This document shows positions 34,401 through 45,312 of a DNA stretch of 64,000 nucleotides, piece after piece (the stretch's first letter is position 1; each line of letters opens with the position of its first letter). The notes under the pieces were generated by a model. That model was not told the origin of the DNA and did no database searches. It saw nothing but the letters and a program-made list of their open reading frames with translations. Both the position numbers and the translations under genes were made by a program. Source of the stretch: Rhizoclosmatium globosum (taxonomy: Eukaryota > Chytridiomycota > Chytridiomycetes > Chytridiales > Chytriomycetaceae); NCBI GenBank assembly GCA_002104985.1, contig MCGO01000015.1, positions 434,001-498,000 of the forward strand, written 5' to 3'.

Positions 34401-35965
34401 TGATGTTGACGGTGTCGAATCTGAGGTGTGTTGATTCAAGTCCTAATATGTGAACACTAAATCGTATTTAGGCTCCTGTTGCTGTTGCTTCATCAAAATC
34501 ATCGAAATCTAAAGCGGTGAAGGGTGCTGCTCCGGCTGCAGAATCGACTTCACCTGAATCTGGCGTTGCTACTGAAAACAAAACTCTCCACCGCTTACTT
34601 CATGAAAAATTGTCTGTTCAACTCGAAAAACTGGCTGAAGAGGAACGAAAGAAGGATAAGAAGGGTGAATCTGGTCCCATCATTCACATTCCACCTCCTG
34701 TACTTGTTCCTCCTTCATCCGCACTCACTGTATCACCACTGGTCCACCTTCTCGCCACTGAAGACGGTCCAATGAAACAAGCCAACACTATCGGTCAAAC
34801 GACCGCCGAAATCCTGACTTCGATTTTGGCTGTCGCCGCTTGTAATGCCAAGAAACGAGCAACTGGCCGTTCCTCTTCAGCTATTCTTCCTTCACCAACT
34901 TCTGCCGAAAGTTCTGCAACTTCAGATGAATCTTCTGGCAAATCGCTTCTATCCCCAGCTCCGTCAGATAACAAGCCACAATCATCAGATTCTACAGCGT
35001 CTGCACCAAGTGCTCCTTCATATCGTCGAAGACTGCGACTAGGTCTACTTTCCGTTATACCCGAAGGCAGCACTGAAAAGCGGTATGTCTGTCCAGCTTG
35101 TGGAAAAGATTACAAAAACGCCAATGGCGTGAAGTATCACTTGAACAAGTTCCATAGTGATGGACAGGGAATTCCGCCTTTATTATATATTGGTGGATTT
35201 GGGGCCGGCGACGATGACGATGACGGGGATGATGGGGAAGATGCTAGTGGTGGTGAGAAGGCTGCTCCTCTACCTCCACCCGTTCCTGTTGAAGAGCCTG
35301 CTGTTGTTGATTTGGAAAGGCCGTTTTTGTGTTTCTTGGAAGGATGTGACCGTGAGTTGAAGACTCTGAATGGGTTGAAGGTTTGTGTTCCTCTGTTTAG
35401 CTATTTGAATGATTACTCAAAAGTTTTGATTTCAGTATCACGTTAAAGCCGTTCATGCAACTCTTCTTGCTGAAGCGGAGCACAAGAATATTCTTGAAGG
35501 ATATGAAATCCCCGAAGTCTCAGACACACTTCTCAAAGCAGGGTCTTCTGTCTCAGCTACTCCAGCATCTGATCGCCGAGCTACTTGTCGAAAGCAAAGT
35601 CGTCATCATCGCGAAGCACCAAGAAGACGGCAAAGGAAGTTGTTCCTCCTCCTACATCAGTCAAGATTAATGCCAAGAAGCGAAAGTCTCCTTCGCCTGA
35701 CACTGATGATGAGGAAGATCCAGTTCCTGCTCCTCCTGGCGAGATGAAGGTGGACGCTGACGATGGAGCGGTTGGAAGTGACAATCTCATGGAGATTGAA
35801 GAAGTGCTTGAAGCGGAACCAGATGATAAAAAGGGCAACAAACGGCGACGGGCTAGTGTTAGTGTTGTTTCCTCTGAAGTTGTGTCTGAGGCTGGTGATC
35901 TTCTGGGAGACGAAGCGATACCTTCCTCAAGGAGGAGGAGTTCAAGGGCGGTGTCCACAAAGTGA
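31438..35965 (+). CDS. SFP1-like C2H2 zinc-finger protein with AT-hooks
   Basis: Probable transcription regulator. The first finger, DFCKDLYCCGYHLKDLHQLQLHGEMFH, is an SFP1-type variant C2H2 unit. Two later fingers are YVCPACGKDYKNANGVKYHLNKFH and, across the intron at 35380-35436, FLCFLEGCDRELKTLNGLKYHVKAVH; in yeast Sfp1 these sit near the end of a ribosomal-gene activator. AT-hook-like motifs are RKRGRPRVHR (33000) and IKRGRGRPRKK (33455). Most of the middle is acidic or Ala-rich. An intron lies at 34426-34471. One-base breaks occur at A run 32047-32050, CCC 34176-34178 and TT 35585-35586; an N-terminal break near 31597 would join the Ala/Thr-rich start at 31438 to the frame of the Met at 31599, which is the alternative start. 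Confidence 0.75.
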
Positions 35966-36582
35966 TGTGGAAAGTATCGGAATATGTTGGTTGTGGTTGT
36001 TGTACAGTAGTTGTTCTTTATTTTTGGATATTGTTGATTTCATTTTCAAGTGGATTGCCTACGGTAAGGCAAGTGGGATGTAGGTATAAATTAGTGCTAT
36101 CTGATATCGCATACGTTTTTGGCGCTTGTCGAGGTCTATAATGTGTGAATAAATGCTTTGAAATTCATGGTTTAGTTTTTCCGAAGATACCGCCTTCCTT
36201 GACCCCAAAGTGGATCAAAGAAAGATAGGGAAAAGCGTACAAAAAGCTTCAATTTACGCGTGATGAGATTGCATTTGAGGCGCAGAGCTGGGAATGCAAA
36301 AAATGACGCAAAACGAGTGAGAAATCGTCTTTTCGTCCCTCTCAAAAATACAACATGTTTTTTGTAGATCACGTGACAATTTTTCATGATGCACATTTTG
36401 GGCATTTTTCCCTGTCTTTTTTCGTTCCTACAGCAAAGAGCCACTCTCGTTCCGAATCGAGTTCCGCAGAGTTACGCAGAGAAAGCCAGCGAACTTTGAC
36501 AAAACTACCGTTTAAATTGGTTCACGGAACAGCAAATTGGATTCGGACTCACCCCAGCCATCCCTCACGCGCAATCGATTGA
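35966..36582. other. Intergenic region
   Basis: 617 nt between two plus-strand genes. No domain-bearing frame on either strand; the minus-strand frame at 36172-36444 is Lys/Arg/Phe-rich and looks like chance. Expected to hold a 3' UTR and the promoter of the DDT gene; nothing specific was recognised. Confidence 0.4.
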
Positions 36583-39500
36583 ATGAGTCAACCGCCCACC
36601 TTCCTGCCACCTCCGCAGACCCAGCTCCCACCTCCATCCACCTTTACCCAACCTAGTTCTCAGTCTGGATACCCACAACAGCCCCAGTATCCTTCCAGCC
36701 AGCCAGGATATGGTGACAGCTATGGTCCAAGATATGCTCAACAGGTCTCTCAAAAATTTATCTCTAAACATACCTTATGACTGACATCTTACGTAGCCAT
36801 ATCCTTCTGGCGGAAACAATGGCTTATCAAGCCAGCAGCCGGCGTCCTCACAGTTCCAATCAGCTGTCAATACCAACAACAGTTATTACCCACCACCACC
36901 ACCCCAATCTAGTTCATACCAGAGCTCATCAGCTCAGCAACTCCCTCCTGTGAATAACTCTCAATACGTCTCGTCTTATGGACAGCCACAGCAACCAAGA
37001 GATCGCTATTACTCTGGCCAAGGTTTTGAACTTCCAGCTCCGCCAAGAGGAACGTACTTGCCAAACCCACTCGACACAGTTCCTTCGTATAAAGGTGCAA
37101 CGTACTCTCAACCATCGGGGCCATACAATAGTAATACACAGGCTGGTCAATACCCAATCAGCAGTTCTCGTCCCCAACAACATTACGCTTCTATTCAGCC
37201 ACGCAGTCCTCCTGTCTTATCATACAAAACGTTTAGCTCTGGTCCACCGCAGCCAGGCCCTCCAAATCAAACGTACAGCTCTCAACCACCGCCCCCTTCA
37301 AATTATCCCACCGCTTCATCGTCTTTGGGATACGCCCCACAATCGAACAGTCAATACCAACCGGTCTCAAACTATCCAAAATCTTCAGCGCCTTATGCCC
37401 ACTTTTCTGTGCCTCACCAATTGAGCCCACCACAAACTCAAAATACACTCCCACCTCCCGTCCCTTCTTCCTATGGTCAACCATCCTCAGGAGGATATTC
37501 ATCGCAACAGCCGCAACATCAGCAACAGAAACCATACAACCCACACCCACAACAAGAGCCTGCCAGAGAATTTGTAATTCCTTCAAATAATATGCCCATG
37601 ACTGTCCCACCACCAGCGCAACCCAAGCCACAACCGCCACAACCTCAATTCAATAGAGTCGATCCAGCCAGTGTGACAGACCCAACCCGGCTCTTTCCGA
37701 AGAAACGCGGTCGTCCTCCAAAAAGCAGCACCGCTGACCTTTCCCAGAGATTCAATGATATCCTTGAACGTGCGGCTTCGAACGAAGCTATTCCGGATAT
37801 GCGCGCACCTGGAGAAAGTCTCAAGAAGAAGGCACGCGTGGATAGTATTCGATCAGATGGAATTACGGAAGGGTATGATTCTCCGAATGGGAATGGACAG
37901 GATTTCAATGGAAGTATGGATAGCTTGGGTGGGTTTGGAAGTCCTCGGGTTGGAGTTCAACGGTTGGAAGGAGTTGAAAGTAATGGCGCAAATCAGGCGA
38001 GTATGCCCAAGCGAGTGAATATCGGGAGGATTTGGATCCTTTGCTTTTGTCCGTTGCGCATCCATTGGCTGTATTGAAGGAGATTTCTGGGACGGCTTTG
38101 GAGGTCATTCCTGACTTTGCGAGTCAACCAATTGCACCTGCAGCTGATAAGGAAGCTGAAGCTACTGCCAATGATACAAAAAAGGAAACTGACGAAGAAG
38201 AAAATGTGTCCTCTTCTAATAGTAATGCTGGTGGTGGTATCATTTTGGATAGAAAGATGGTTGAGCTTCAAAATCGTCGTTTGGCTTTGGTCGAGTCATT
38301 AGATCTTCTCGCTGTCGTCGACTTCATCAGAGAGTTTGGAGAAGAATTTTTGGAACTGCAGGGTGTGAAGGATCTGTCTCTTGGTAGGGTTTAGTTCTCA
38401 CCTTCATGTTTGTTCTCATCAATTGAAACAGGAACGCTTGAGAATATGCTCTATGACTGTTCAACGCACTATACCCGCCTTTTGTCCATCTATTTGGGAT
38501 TCCTTTGTATATATACCCAAGAGCTCGTTTCAGAGGCAACTGCGAGACTATTGATATCCCATCTCACCTATCGCATCACTTTGCCTGCTCCATCACAGCG
38601 TCTACTACTATCGGTTCATTCATTATTGATGCTCGTTACCTCTGTAAAATCTTCAGCCAAGTTGACTTCCTCGACATTCCCGCACCTTTTCATGCCGCGG
38701 CTTTGACCTCTCTTATAGCATCTTGCCAAGCACAAAAAGATTCCACGATATGCAGAATGTTTGTCAGGATGAAGTTGAGGTGGTCAAGAAAGAGCGGTAC
38801 GCGGCATCCCACAGATGTCGTGACTTGAGATTGGTTGCAAAGAACCTCGAAAGCGAAATTGCGGCGACAGAATCTGCGAAGAAAGAATTGGAGGTTGTTG
38901 TCAATGACACACAGTACCTTTTAGATAACGGAAAGGGGAGAAAAGAGGTGAGCAGTGATCGTTTGTGGTTTATTTGGTGTCTGATTTGATGAAAGCAGCC
39001 TGAAGATGCTCCACCTCGAGTTTTAACTGCGGAAGAAAAGAGTCGCCATAATCAGACTATTCGGGAAACGAGGACTGGGATTCAAAACTATGACAGGGAC
39101 CTTATTGCCAAACGAGCTCAATTGACTCGAGCAAATGAAGATGCTGAACGAGCTGAAGCTAGAGCTGCAGAATCAGTCGCGAGACTTGCTCAAATCAATA
39201 TGCGTCTGCGATCATCGTCAGTGAGGTTGATGGGTCATGATCGTTTTGGATCCTTGTATTTCTGGATTGACTTGGGATATTCTGACGAACAAACTTTCCC
39301 TATTCCAATCAAGCAAATAACGAAGTATTACCGAAGCAGGAAGGCAGCTCAAAGGATGTTAATATGGATGCGAAGGAAGACAAGGATGACGACGAAAGTA
39401 AATCTGAGAAAGCTGAAAGTGATGAAAAGGAAGTGAATCATGTTCCAACTGATAGATATCGAATTGGTGGTATTTTGGTCGACTCTTTGTATACTACGTA

Positions 39501-40390
39501 CCCTTCAGAAGGGAACCTGGCTATGTTGCAGGTCAAGATAATGCCAACCGTTCTCGTTATACTTTCATCGACTCTGTCCACTCTTAAAAACGTTTGTGCA
39601 CTCACTTAATGAACGCGGAAATCGTGAACGCGAACTTCTCTCGGCTGTCCGAACCCAGTTTTTGGAGTTTGGCGTTGAATTTCCATCTTCAACTGTCAAA
39701 AGGGCTTGGGATACGTACCTCACGGCTCCATTGACGGAGAATGAAGAAAAATTGAACTCTGGGTTCAAGGCTCTGGCTCATTGGATTCAAGCTCTCGGAA
39801 GACCTCTTGTTGTATCTCCAGAATCGCCAAGTCTACCTGATAAAGATATGAATGCATCATCGGACAGCCTTGCATCTGCATCAAGTGCATCAGCGCTACG
39901 AAAGGGCAGAGGAAGAACAAAGACAGTAACCGATCCCAAGAAAGTGTTTGAGAAGATGGGATACAAAACAGTTGGAGCCCGTTTGAAGGAGCTTATGCCT
40001 TTGATGGGAACCAAACCAGATAGTAACGTGACAAACAAGAGAGAAAAGGATAAGGCTGATAGCTTGCACCGGTTTGAAGATGCAATTACGTTGGCCAAGG
40101 ATGTCATTTCTCGAAAGTATGGCATGGGAACTGTGGCGGAATTAAAGGACCGATTGGATAAGTGTGAATCAATACCTATGCTCTGTGTACTGTTGAGTGA
40201 CGTTATTCGTGAAACCAAAACCAAGAAGTTGAACGATTGGGTGGAGGAGACGAGGGATGGTGGATGGGTAGAGGAAGAGGAAGATACCACTGAGGCAGAT
40301 GAAATCTCCAAAGGGAAAGCTGCTAACAAGGAAAAGCCGAAACTCACTAGACGGCCCAGGAAAGTGAAGAATGCTGCAGCATCTGATTAA
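36583..40390 (+). CDS. DDT/WHIM-domain chromatin-remodelling subunit with AT-hook
   Basis: ISWI-accessory type protein. The N-terminal 350 residues are Pro/Gln/Ser/Tyr-rich and end at an AT-hook (FPKKRGRPPKSS, about 37695). A DDT domain follows: SLDLLAVVDFIREFGEEFLEL, joined across the intron 38387-38431 to GTLENMLYDCSTHYTRLLSI. The WHIM region has MRLRSSSVRLMGHDRFGSLYFWIDL (39205). Long charged helices lie at 38770-38940 and 39010-39190. The C-terminus holds MLCVLLSDVIRETKTKKLNDW and an acidic then basic tail. Introns are at 36743-36796 (approximate), 38387-38431 and 38948-38998. Breaks at about 38015, 38540-38600, 38735, 39330 and 39540-39590 shift the frame; some could be unassigned introns. 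Role as a nucleosome-spacing factor is inferred from the domains. Confidence 0.72.
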
Positions 40391-41096
40391 TTCATTTCTA
40401 TAGCTTACTTAAGTTGTATTTTTACGTTTGATTTTTTGGATAGAGGGCTCAATAATATTATGTGGATTTTCTTAAAGAAGCAACTTGGTTGGTTATTGGG
40501 TTGAAAATTGCAAGATCTGGATGACCCAAACCCTAAACTCTCATTCGTAGATGCCTGTTTTGACTCTGTGAGTAATGCTTTAGTTATATTCATCGCATCA
40601 ATTATTACTGCAGCTAATTTACAATTACTCTCTTCAAGATCCCTTCAACAAAGCACCCACAAGCAGCCAAGTGAAGGCCATGCAATTCCTTTCCAAATTT
40701 TGCGAATAATACGGAACTGCTTTATGAAATCGATGTAGAAGCAGTTGTGATTCCTGAAGAGGTGAATAATGTCGGATATGGTATACTCAGACAAGGAATT
40801 GAGATATTATTACACACCAAAATGCCATTACCCTCGAACTGCAAGCATGTTTCTTTAATTCATTTACTGTAGAAGAATATTTATTCCTGTCCCAATCCTT
40901 CTTCGAGTCGCAATTTTTGAACATCAACTCCCACTCCATCCTCGTAGTTTGGGAAACAGCAGCATTTCACGAAGCTAAACAGAGCAGAAATGATAGTATC
41001 ATACATTTAATGATGCGAAGATACCGTTTGAAGAGTTGTGGATACTGTTCGAAGCGTTAAAATTTCTTAAACCCTTACGACTCTTACACCACAGCC
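40391..41096. other. Region with coding-like fragments, no assigned gene
   Basis: Plus-strand fragments look protein-like: FVDACFDSVSNALVIFIASI (about 40545-40605), ELLYEIDVEAVVIPEEVNN (about 40712-40768) and EEYLFLSQSFFESQFLNINS (about 40873-40932). They lie in different frames, no family was recognised and splice sites do not join them convincingly. This may be an unrecognised short gene or a relic. Confidence 0.3.
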
Positions 41097-41184
41097 GCCT
41101 TCTTAGCTCAGTTGGTTAGATCGCCTGCCTAGTATCGCAAGAACAGCTAGCAGGAGGCCACCAGTTCAAATCTGGTAGAAGGCA
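41097..41184 (+). tRNA. tRNA-Thr (AGT anticodon) with 14-nt intron
   Basis: Acceptor stem GCCTTCT pairs with AGAAGGC, discriminator A at 41184. T-arm ACCAG-TTCAAAT-CTGGT is perfect. The anticodon stem CCTGC/GCAGG closes a loop that, after removal of a 14-nt insert (TCGCAAGAACAGCT) one base 3' of the anticodon, reads CTAGTAA, so the anticodon is AGT. The intron sits at the usual eukaryotic position. The D-stem GCTC/GATC has one mismatch where GAGC would be expected. Confidence 0.9.
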
Positions 41185-41422
41185 GCTGTTTTGGGAGTTT
41201 TGGAGGTGTTGATGTGGTGGAGGAATACTCAGGTAAATACTCTCTATTTCAAGAGCCACGCCCTACTTAGTGACCTCAGTGGCAGAGTAATATTGAAAGT
41301 ACGCATATTATGTAAACAGCTGCTTTTGTGGTTGGATGGTTTCACTATCAACCATCAAATCCAACAAACACCTCAACCAACCAACATAACCTCACCATCA
41401 ACATCCTCACCACCATAAAAGC

Positions 41423-41494
41423 GGGCCTCACGGGGAATTGAACCCCGGACCTCTCGCACCCAAAGCGAGAATCATACTACTAGACCATAAGGCC
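41423..41494 (-). tRNA. tRNA-Pro (TGG anticodon)
   Basis: 72 nt, no intron. Acceptor stem GGCCTTA pairs with TGAGGCC, discriminator C. Anticodon stem TCTCGC/GCGAGA closes the loop TTTGGGT, giving anticodon TGG. The T-arm is CCGGG-GTTCAAT-TCCCCG-like with standard TTC. It faces the tRNA-Thr gene about 240 nt away, transcribed towards it. Confidence 0.92.
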
Positions 41495-42064
41495 GCTGTG
41501 TTTTATTAGTCCTCATGACTTCACAAAATATTTTACTCACAGGATAATACCAGTTACTTATTCTATAGGCTATACACCCTGTGTATCTTGATTCCTTTGA
41601 TTATTGGTGAATGCCCTTTAAAGCAAATGCAAATTGTCTTTTGTCAAACATTAACTAATTCAAACTGGAGTATTGTTGTTGTATAGATAAAGGTTATGTC
41701 AATTTATTGGTTTAAGGTGTTATAACTGCTATATTGCATTTCATTCAAATTGTGAGTCCGAAAGGCAAGGCTTTCATTTCGACGCTACAATGGTTTTCCT
41801 GCCTCAAGTATTAAATTATACACTCATGGTTCCTCTTTATCTCTGCTTAAGCCAAATACGCGTCAAATGCTGGTATATCGCCCAGAAAAAGTTGTTTTTC
41901 TCACCTAAACCAGACTTCTCAATGAAGTCGATTTATTGAATATTGCTCTAATCCATCTCACCCACCTTCTACAAAGAAGTTTAGCCGAGAAAAAATACTC
42001 AATGATGTATCAGTCAGTTAACTAGTATGACGAGGTAAATCTGTTGTGAAAATCAAAATATACT
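41495..42064. other. AT-rich intergenic region
   Basis: 570 nt upstream of the secreted Thr-rich protein gene. No convincing frame or RNA gene; presumably that gene's promoter. Confidence 0.4.
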
Positions 42065-43504
42065 ATGACCATCCTCCTCCTTTCGATACTACTACACACG
42101 GCAGTCGTGCTCTCCCAGACCGTCACTAGTTTGTACTCGCAAGCAAGTGTAACCTCGACTCCGTTTTGTTACACGACAACTTCAACGACACAAATATCAA
42201 CTAAGCTTACAACAAGTCTCTGCACCACTTCCACAAGCACATATACTACCATTAAAGGAATAGCGACAACTCCGACAGTTATTTCGTCTGTTTCTTCAAG
42301 TTCGACATCAAGTACAACTTCTTCAACATCAACTACAACTTCCTCTACTTCCACAACAACGTCCACAACATCAGCAACATTTTCGACTTCAACAACGTCT
42401 ACTACGTCTTCAACTACTTGCAGCTTCTCGATTACGACATCAGTTTCCTGCAATTATTGGACCGCGACAAGTACTTCGTTGGCGACATTCCCGACAGTTA
42501 TTTGTATTACAACATCAACAACAAAAGCGCCAGGACTTCCAGCTCTTCCGACATCTTACCCTGGAGGAGCTGTTTTTGCAAAACCAGGTGAGGCGTTTCG
42601 AATAAATACTCCATGTTTATTCACTCTTGTGGTGTACTAGACTCCACAATATCGACAACTGGACTATCAGACCTTGGATACCCAGTCGGAACACCTCAAT
42701 CCGCAGGCTTCGTAAACGGTTGGTATAACGGAGTGTACTGGCGAGTCGTTGGGTCCCCGCCATACGTCGCAGGATGTTATTCGAATCCGAATTCCCCCAA
42801 ACGCGACGCTTTTCAATTTAATAACAAAAGGGCACCGGTGTCTCCTAACGCGACGTATATTCCGTACTTTTTCTCGACGCAGGGGTTGGATCAAGGTTAT
42901 CCTGGGTCGAGGTGGATGCTTACGATTAATGGACAGACGTTGTTTTGTCGCGCGTTGTTGCAAGGTGCGGTTGTATTGGCGAACGTTACGGCTCCACCTT
43001 CGACGCCTGTTGCGTGTGTTCAGTTTGATCTTGGGACGGGGAATGTTCTTAGTGCGACGTATTTGCAAGGGACTTTGGGGCGGTTTCTGCGTTTTCGGTG
43101 AGAGCTGCGACGATAAAGTTCCCAACTTGGAAGAGTGTTGTTGGGATTACGGATGTGGGTGCGCCTGATGGGAATACGGCTCTGAATATGGGGTTTAGAA
43201 GTGGGTGGTATAATGGGGTGTATTGGCGGGTTTCAGGGGCATGGCCGAATCAGTTTGTTGCGGGTGGGTTGTGGGAAATGAGTTTTTGTATTCGACTAGT
43301 GGGTTGGATCAAGGTGTTCCAGGAACGCTTGTGATTGCGGATGTGCCTGGGATTGGAACCACATATTGTAGAGGGGTTGGACAGAACGCGGATCCGTATA
43401 TGGCTTGTGTGCTGTTTATTGGAGACCAGGTTGCTGATCAGTATAGTTTGTATCAACAGCTTGGGCAATGGAGTCAGTATGCGAATCAATTTCCGTCGAG
43501 TTGA
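42065..43504 (+). CDS. Secreted mucin-like protein with two copies of an unnamed domain
   Basis: Begins with a signal peptide (MTILLLSILLHTAVVLSQ), then about 110 residues almost entirely Thr/Ser (expected O-glycosylation) with a few Cys. A 53-nt intron at 42588-42640 joins AKP to DSTISTTGLSDLGYPVG. Two copies of a domain of about 115-130 residues follow: copy 1 has FVNGWYNGVYWRVVG, FSTQGLDQGYPGSRW; copy 2 has FRSGWYNGVYWRVSG, YSTSGLDQGVPGTLV. Each keeps a few Cys (for example LFCRALL, TYCRGVG). A one-base break at GGGG 43077-43080 and another near 43265 (VAGG) disturb the frame; corrected, the domains align throughout. No known family was recognised. A cell-wall or host/substrate-surface role is inferred from the layout. 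Confidence 0.65.
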
Positions 43505-43541
43505 TGGGTATTACGAATGAAATAAAGATTAATTTCTAGAT

Positions 43542-44881
43542 TTATTGCTCTTCCTTGATAATTTCAGCCAAACGGGCCAAAGCAATATCAATCTCTTCTT
43601 CAGTGGCGGTAGAGAAACTTGCACGAACATAGGGCGTAGTCCTTGGATTGGGGAAGAACTCAAATCCCGGCACCATCAACACCTTCTTTTCAACAGCCTT
43701 AGTTTTGATGAGCGACGAAGAATCCATAACTCCATTCAACAACTTGATCCAAACAAACATTCCAGCATTTGGCTGAACCCACTCGGCAAGGCCCTTCAAG
43801 TGCTTCTCAGCAGACTGCATGAACGCTTTTCCTTTGTTCTCATAGAAGGCAGACACTTGAGAAGTGTGAGCCAAAAAGCCTTCAATGCCCCAGTGTTCAA
43901 GAACCTTGTAGACCATCATTTGAGACATTCCAGACGCGTGCAAGATGGACGCTTGGGAGTGCAAGACGATTCGGTCAACGAGTGGCTTTGGTCCAGTGAC
44001 CCAACCAACTCGTACACCAGCAGAAAGGATTTTGGAGAAGGAATCAAATCGGAGGACACGTTGGTCCACGTCCATTGAAAAGTAACTGGCTGTGCGAGTG
44101 TTTCCGAATTGCAAGTAGTAGTATGGATCATCCTCCAGAATAATAATATCATATTTGCGAGCGATTTCATAGATTTTCTTCTTGCGGTCGAGGGTTGTGG
44201 AGCAACCAGTAGGGTTTCCTCCGATGGGGACAGTATAGAGGACTCTTGGACGAGTTGCAATGTCCTTCCAGTTTGCAAGAACGGATTCAAGGGCTTCTGG
44301 TTGGAGACCTTCACCATCAGATGGAACTTCGGCAAACTTGCAGCCCAGAGGTCTCAGGTATGCAAGAGAACCAACATAGGCGGGGGATTCGCAGAGAAGG
44401 GTGTCGCCCTCAGACAGGAGCATGTCAAATGCCTGTTTTATGTTAGGTGGATGCTGATAACAGAGATAAGAACGCACCTTAGTCAACACGTCCTGCGAAC
44501 CATTTCCAAGACAAATCTCAAAGTTGTCGCCCGTTGGTGGTTTGTGTTCGGTCAATTGGAGGTTCTTGAGCCACGAAACAAGTTGCGGAATTCCGTTCGT
44601 GGGCGAGTACTGAAGCGCCTGCTGCACCTCCTTCTCGGGCACGTCGATCACTTCGCCGCTTCGGAGCCGGAACGAAAGACCGACGTACGGGAACGAGTCC
44701 GGGTGCGGGTTGCCGCCCCTACGAGTTTGTTTGTAAGGACCACTAGGACAACTGCATGGTGGTGGTTCCGGTCTTACCCGAGCGAGATCATCCCTGGAAG
44801 AGAGAGAAGAGGTGCCAGAGACCGAATGGCGGATGGCTGTCTGCGCGCCGACTTGGGGCTGATGAAGCGTGAGTAGTCCAT
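43542..44881 (-). CDS. 2-aminoadipate/kynurenine aminotransferase-like PLP enzyme
   Basis: Fold-type I aminotransferase of the AADAT/Aro8 group, acting on aromatic or 2-aminoadipate donors. Exons are 44778-44881, 44478-44718 and 43542-44432. The start MDYSRFISPKSARRQPSAIR matches the AADAT N-terminus (an upstream in-frame Met at about 44930 is less likely). Exon 1 to 2 joins ISLG-GGNPHPDSFPY. The substrate and PLP blocks are YSPTNGIPQLVSWL, LGNGSQDVLTK, PIGGNPTGCS, ILEDDPYYYLQFG and the Schiff-base lysine in RFDSFSKILSAGVRVGW. No frame breaks. About 410 residues, the usual length for cytosolic members. Confidence 0.9.
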
Positions 44882-45312
44882 AAGGCTGCGTTTTTGGATG
44901 TTGGAAATTGGTGAACCCTGGCGCAACATGGCAAGTCGGGCTGGGGGGATCATCGGATCAGCTGGAGGATCGCCGTTGGGGGTATTTCGGAGCAAGAAAA
45001 TATTAAGCGTGGCGTTCTGAAGATACTTGTAGGCTCTCTGCCTGATTTATTGGTACCATTGTCTCCAATGCAGTGCTTGTGAAACGGATATCAATCAAAA
45101 ACCTACTTTAAAAAGGATGATAGAGTATAGCACATCAATACCAAAGGTTCCTTCAAAATCAAAGACACCTTTACTTTATTCGATTGCTTGGTTCCCACGC
45201 CCCTTGTTGCCTGTCACAGTCAGGCGGGAAAATAGACCAACAAAATGTTCACTTTACCCCAAACACCCATGTCAGTATTCTCGAAAAAACCTCGCTATTT
45301 CACAGATATACC
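44882..45312. promoter_or_regulatory. Divergent intergenic region
   Basis: 431 nt between the aminotransferase and the GH30 gene, which run in opposite directions. An alternative in-frame Met for the aminotransferase lies here. No specific operator was recognised. Confidence 0.35.

Noticed and set aside
40525..40545. Telomere-like AAACCCTAAA string
   Set aside because: Only one and a half units are present in internal sequence; no array, so it is chance.
42169..42453. Val/Glu-rich minus-strand protein
   Set aside because: It is the antisense of the Thr/Ser-coding repeat; composition is a by-product of ACA/TCA codons.
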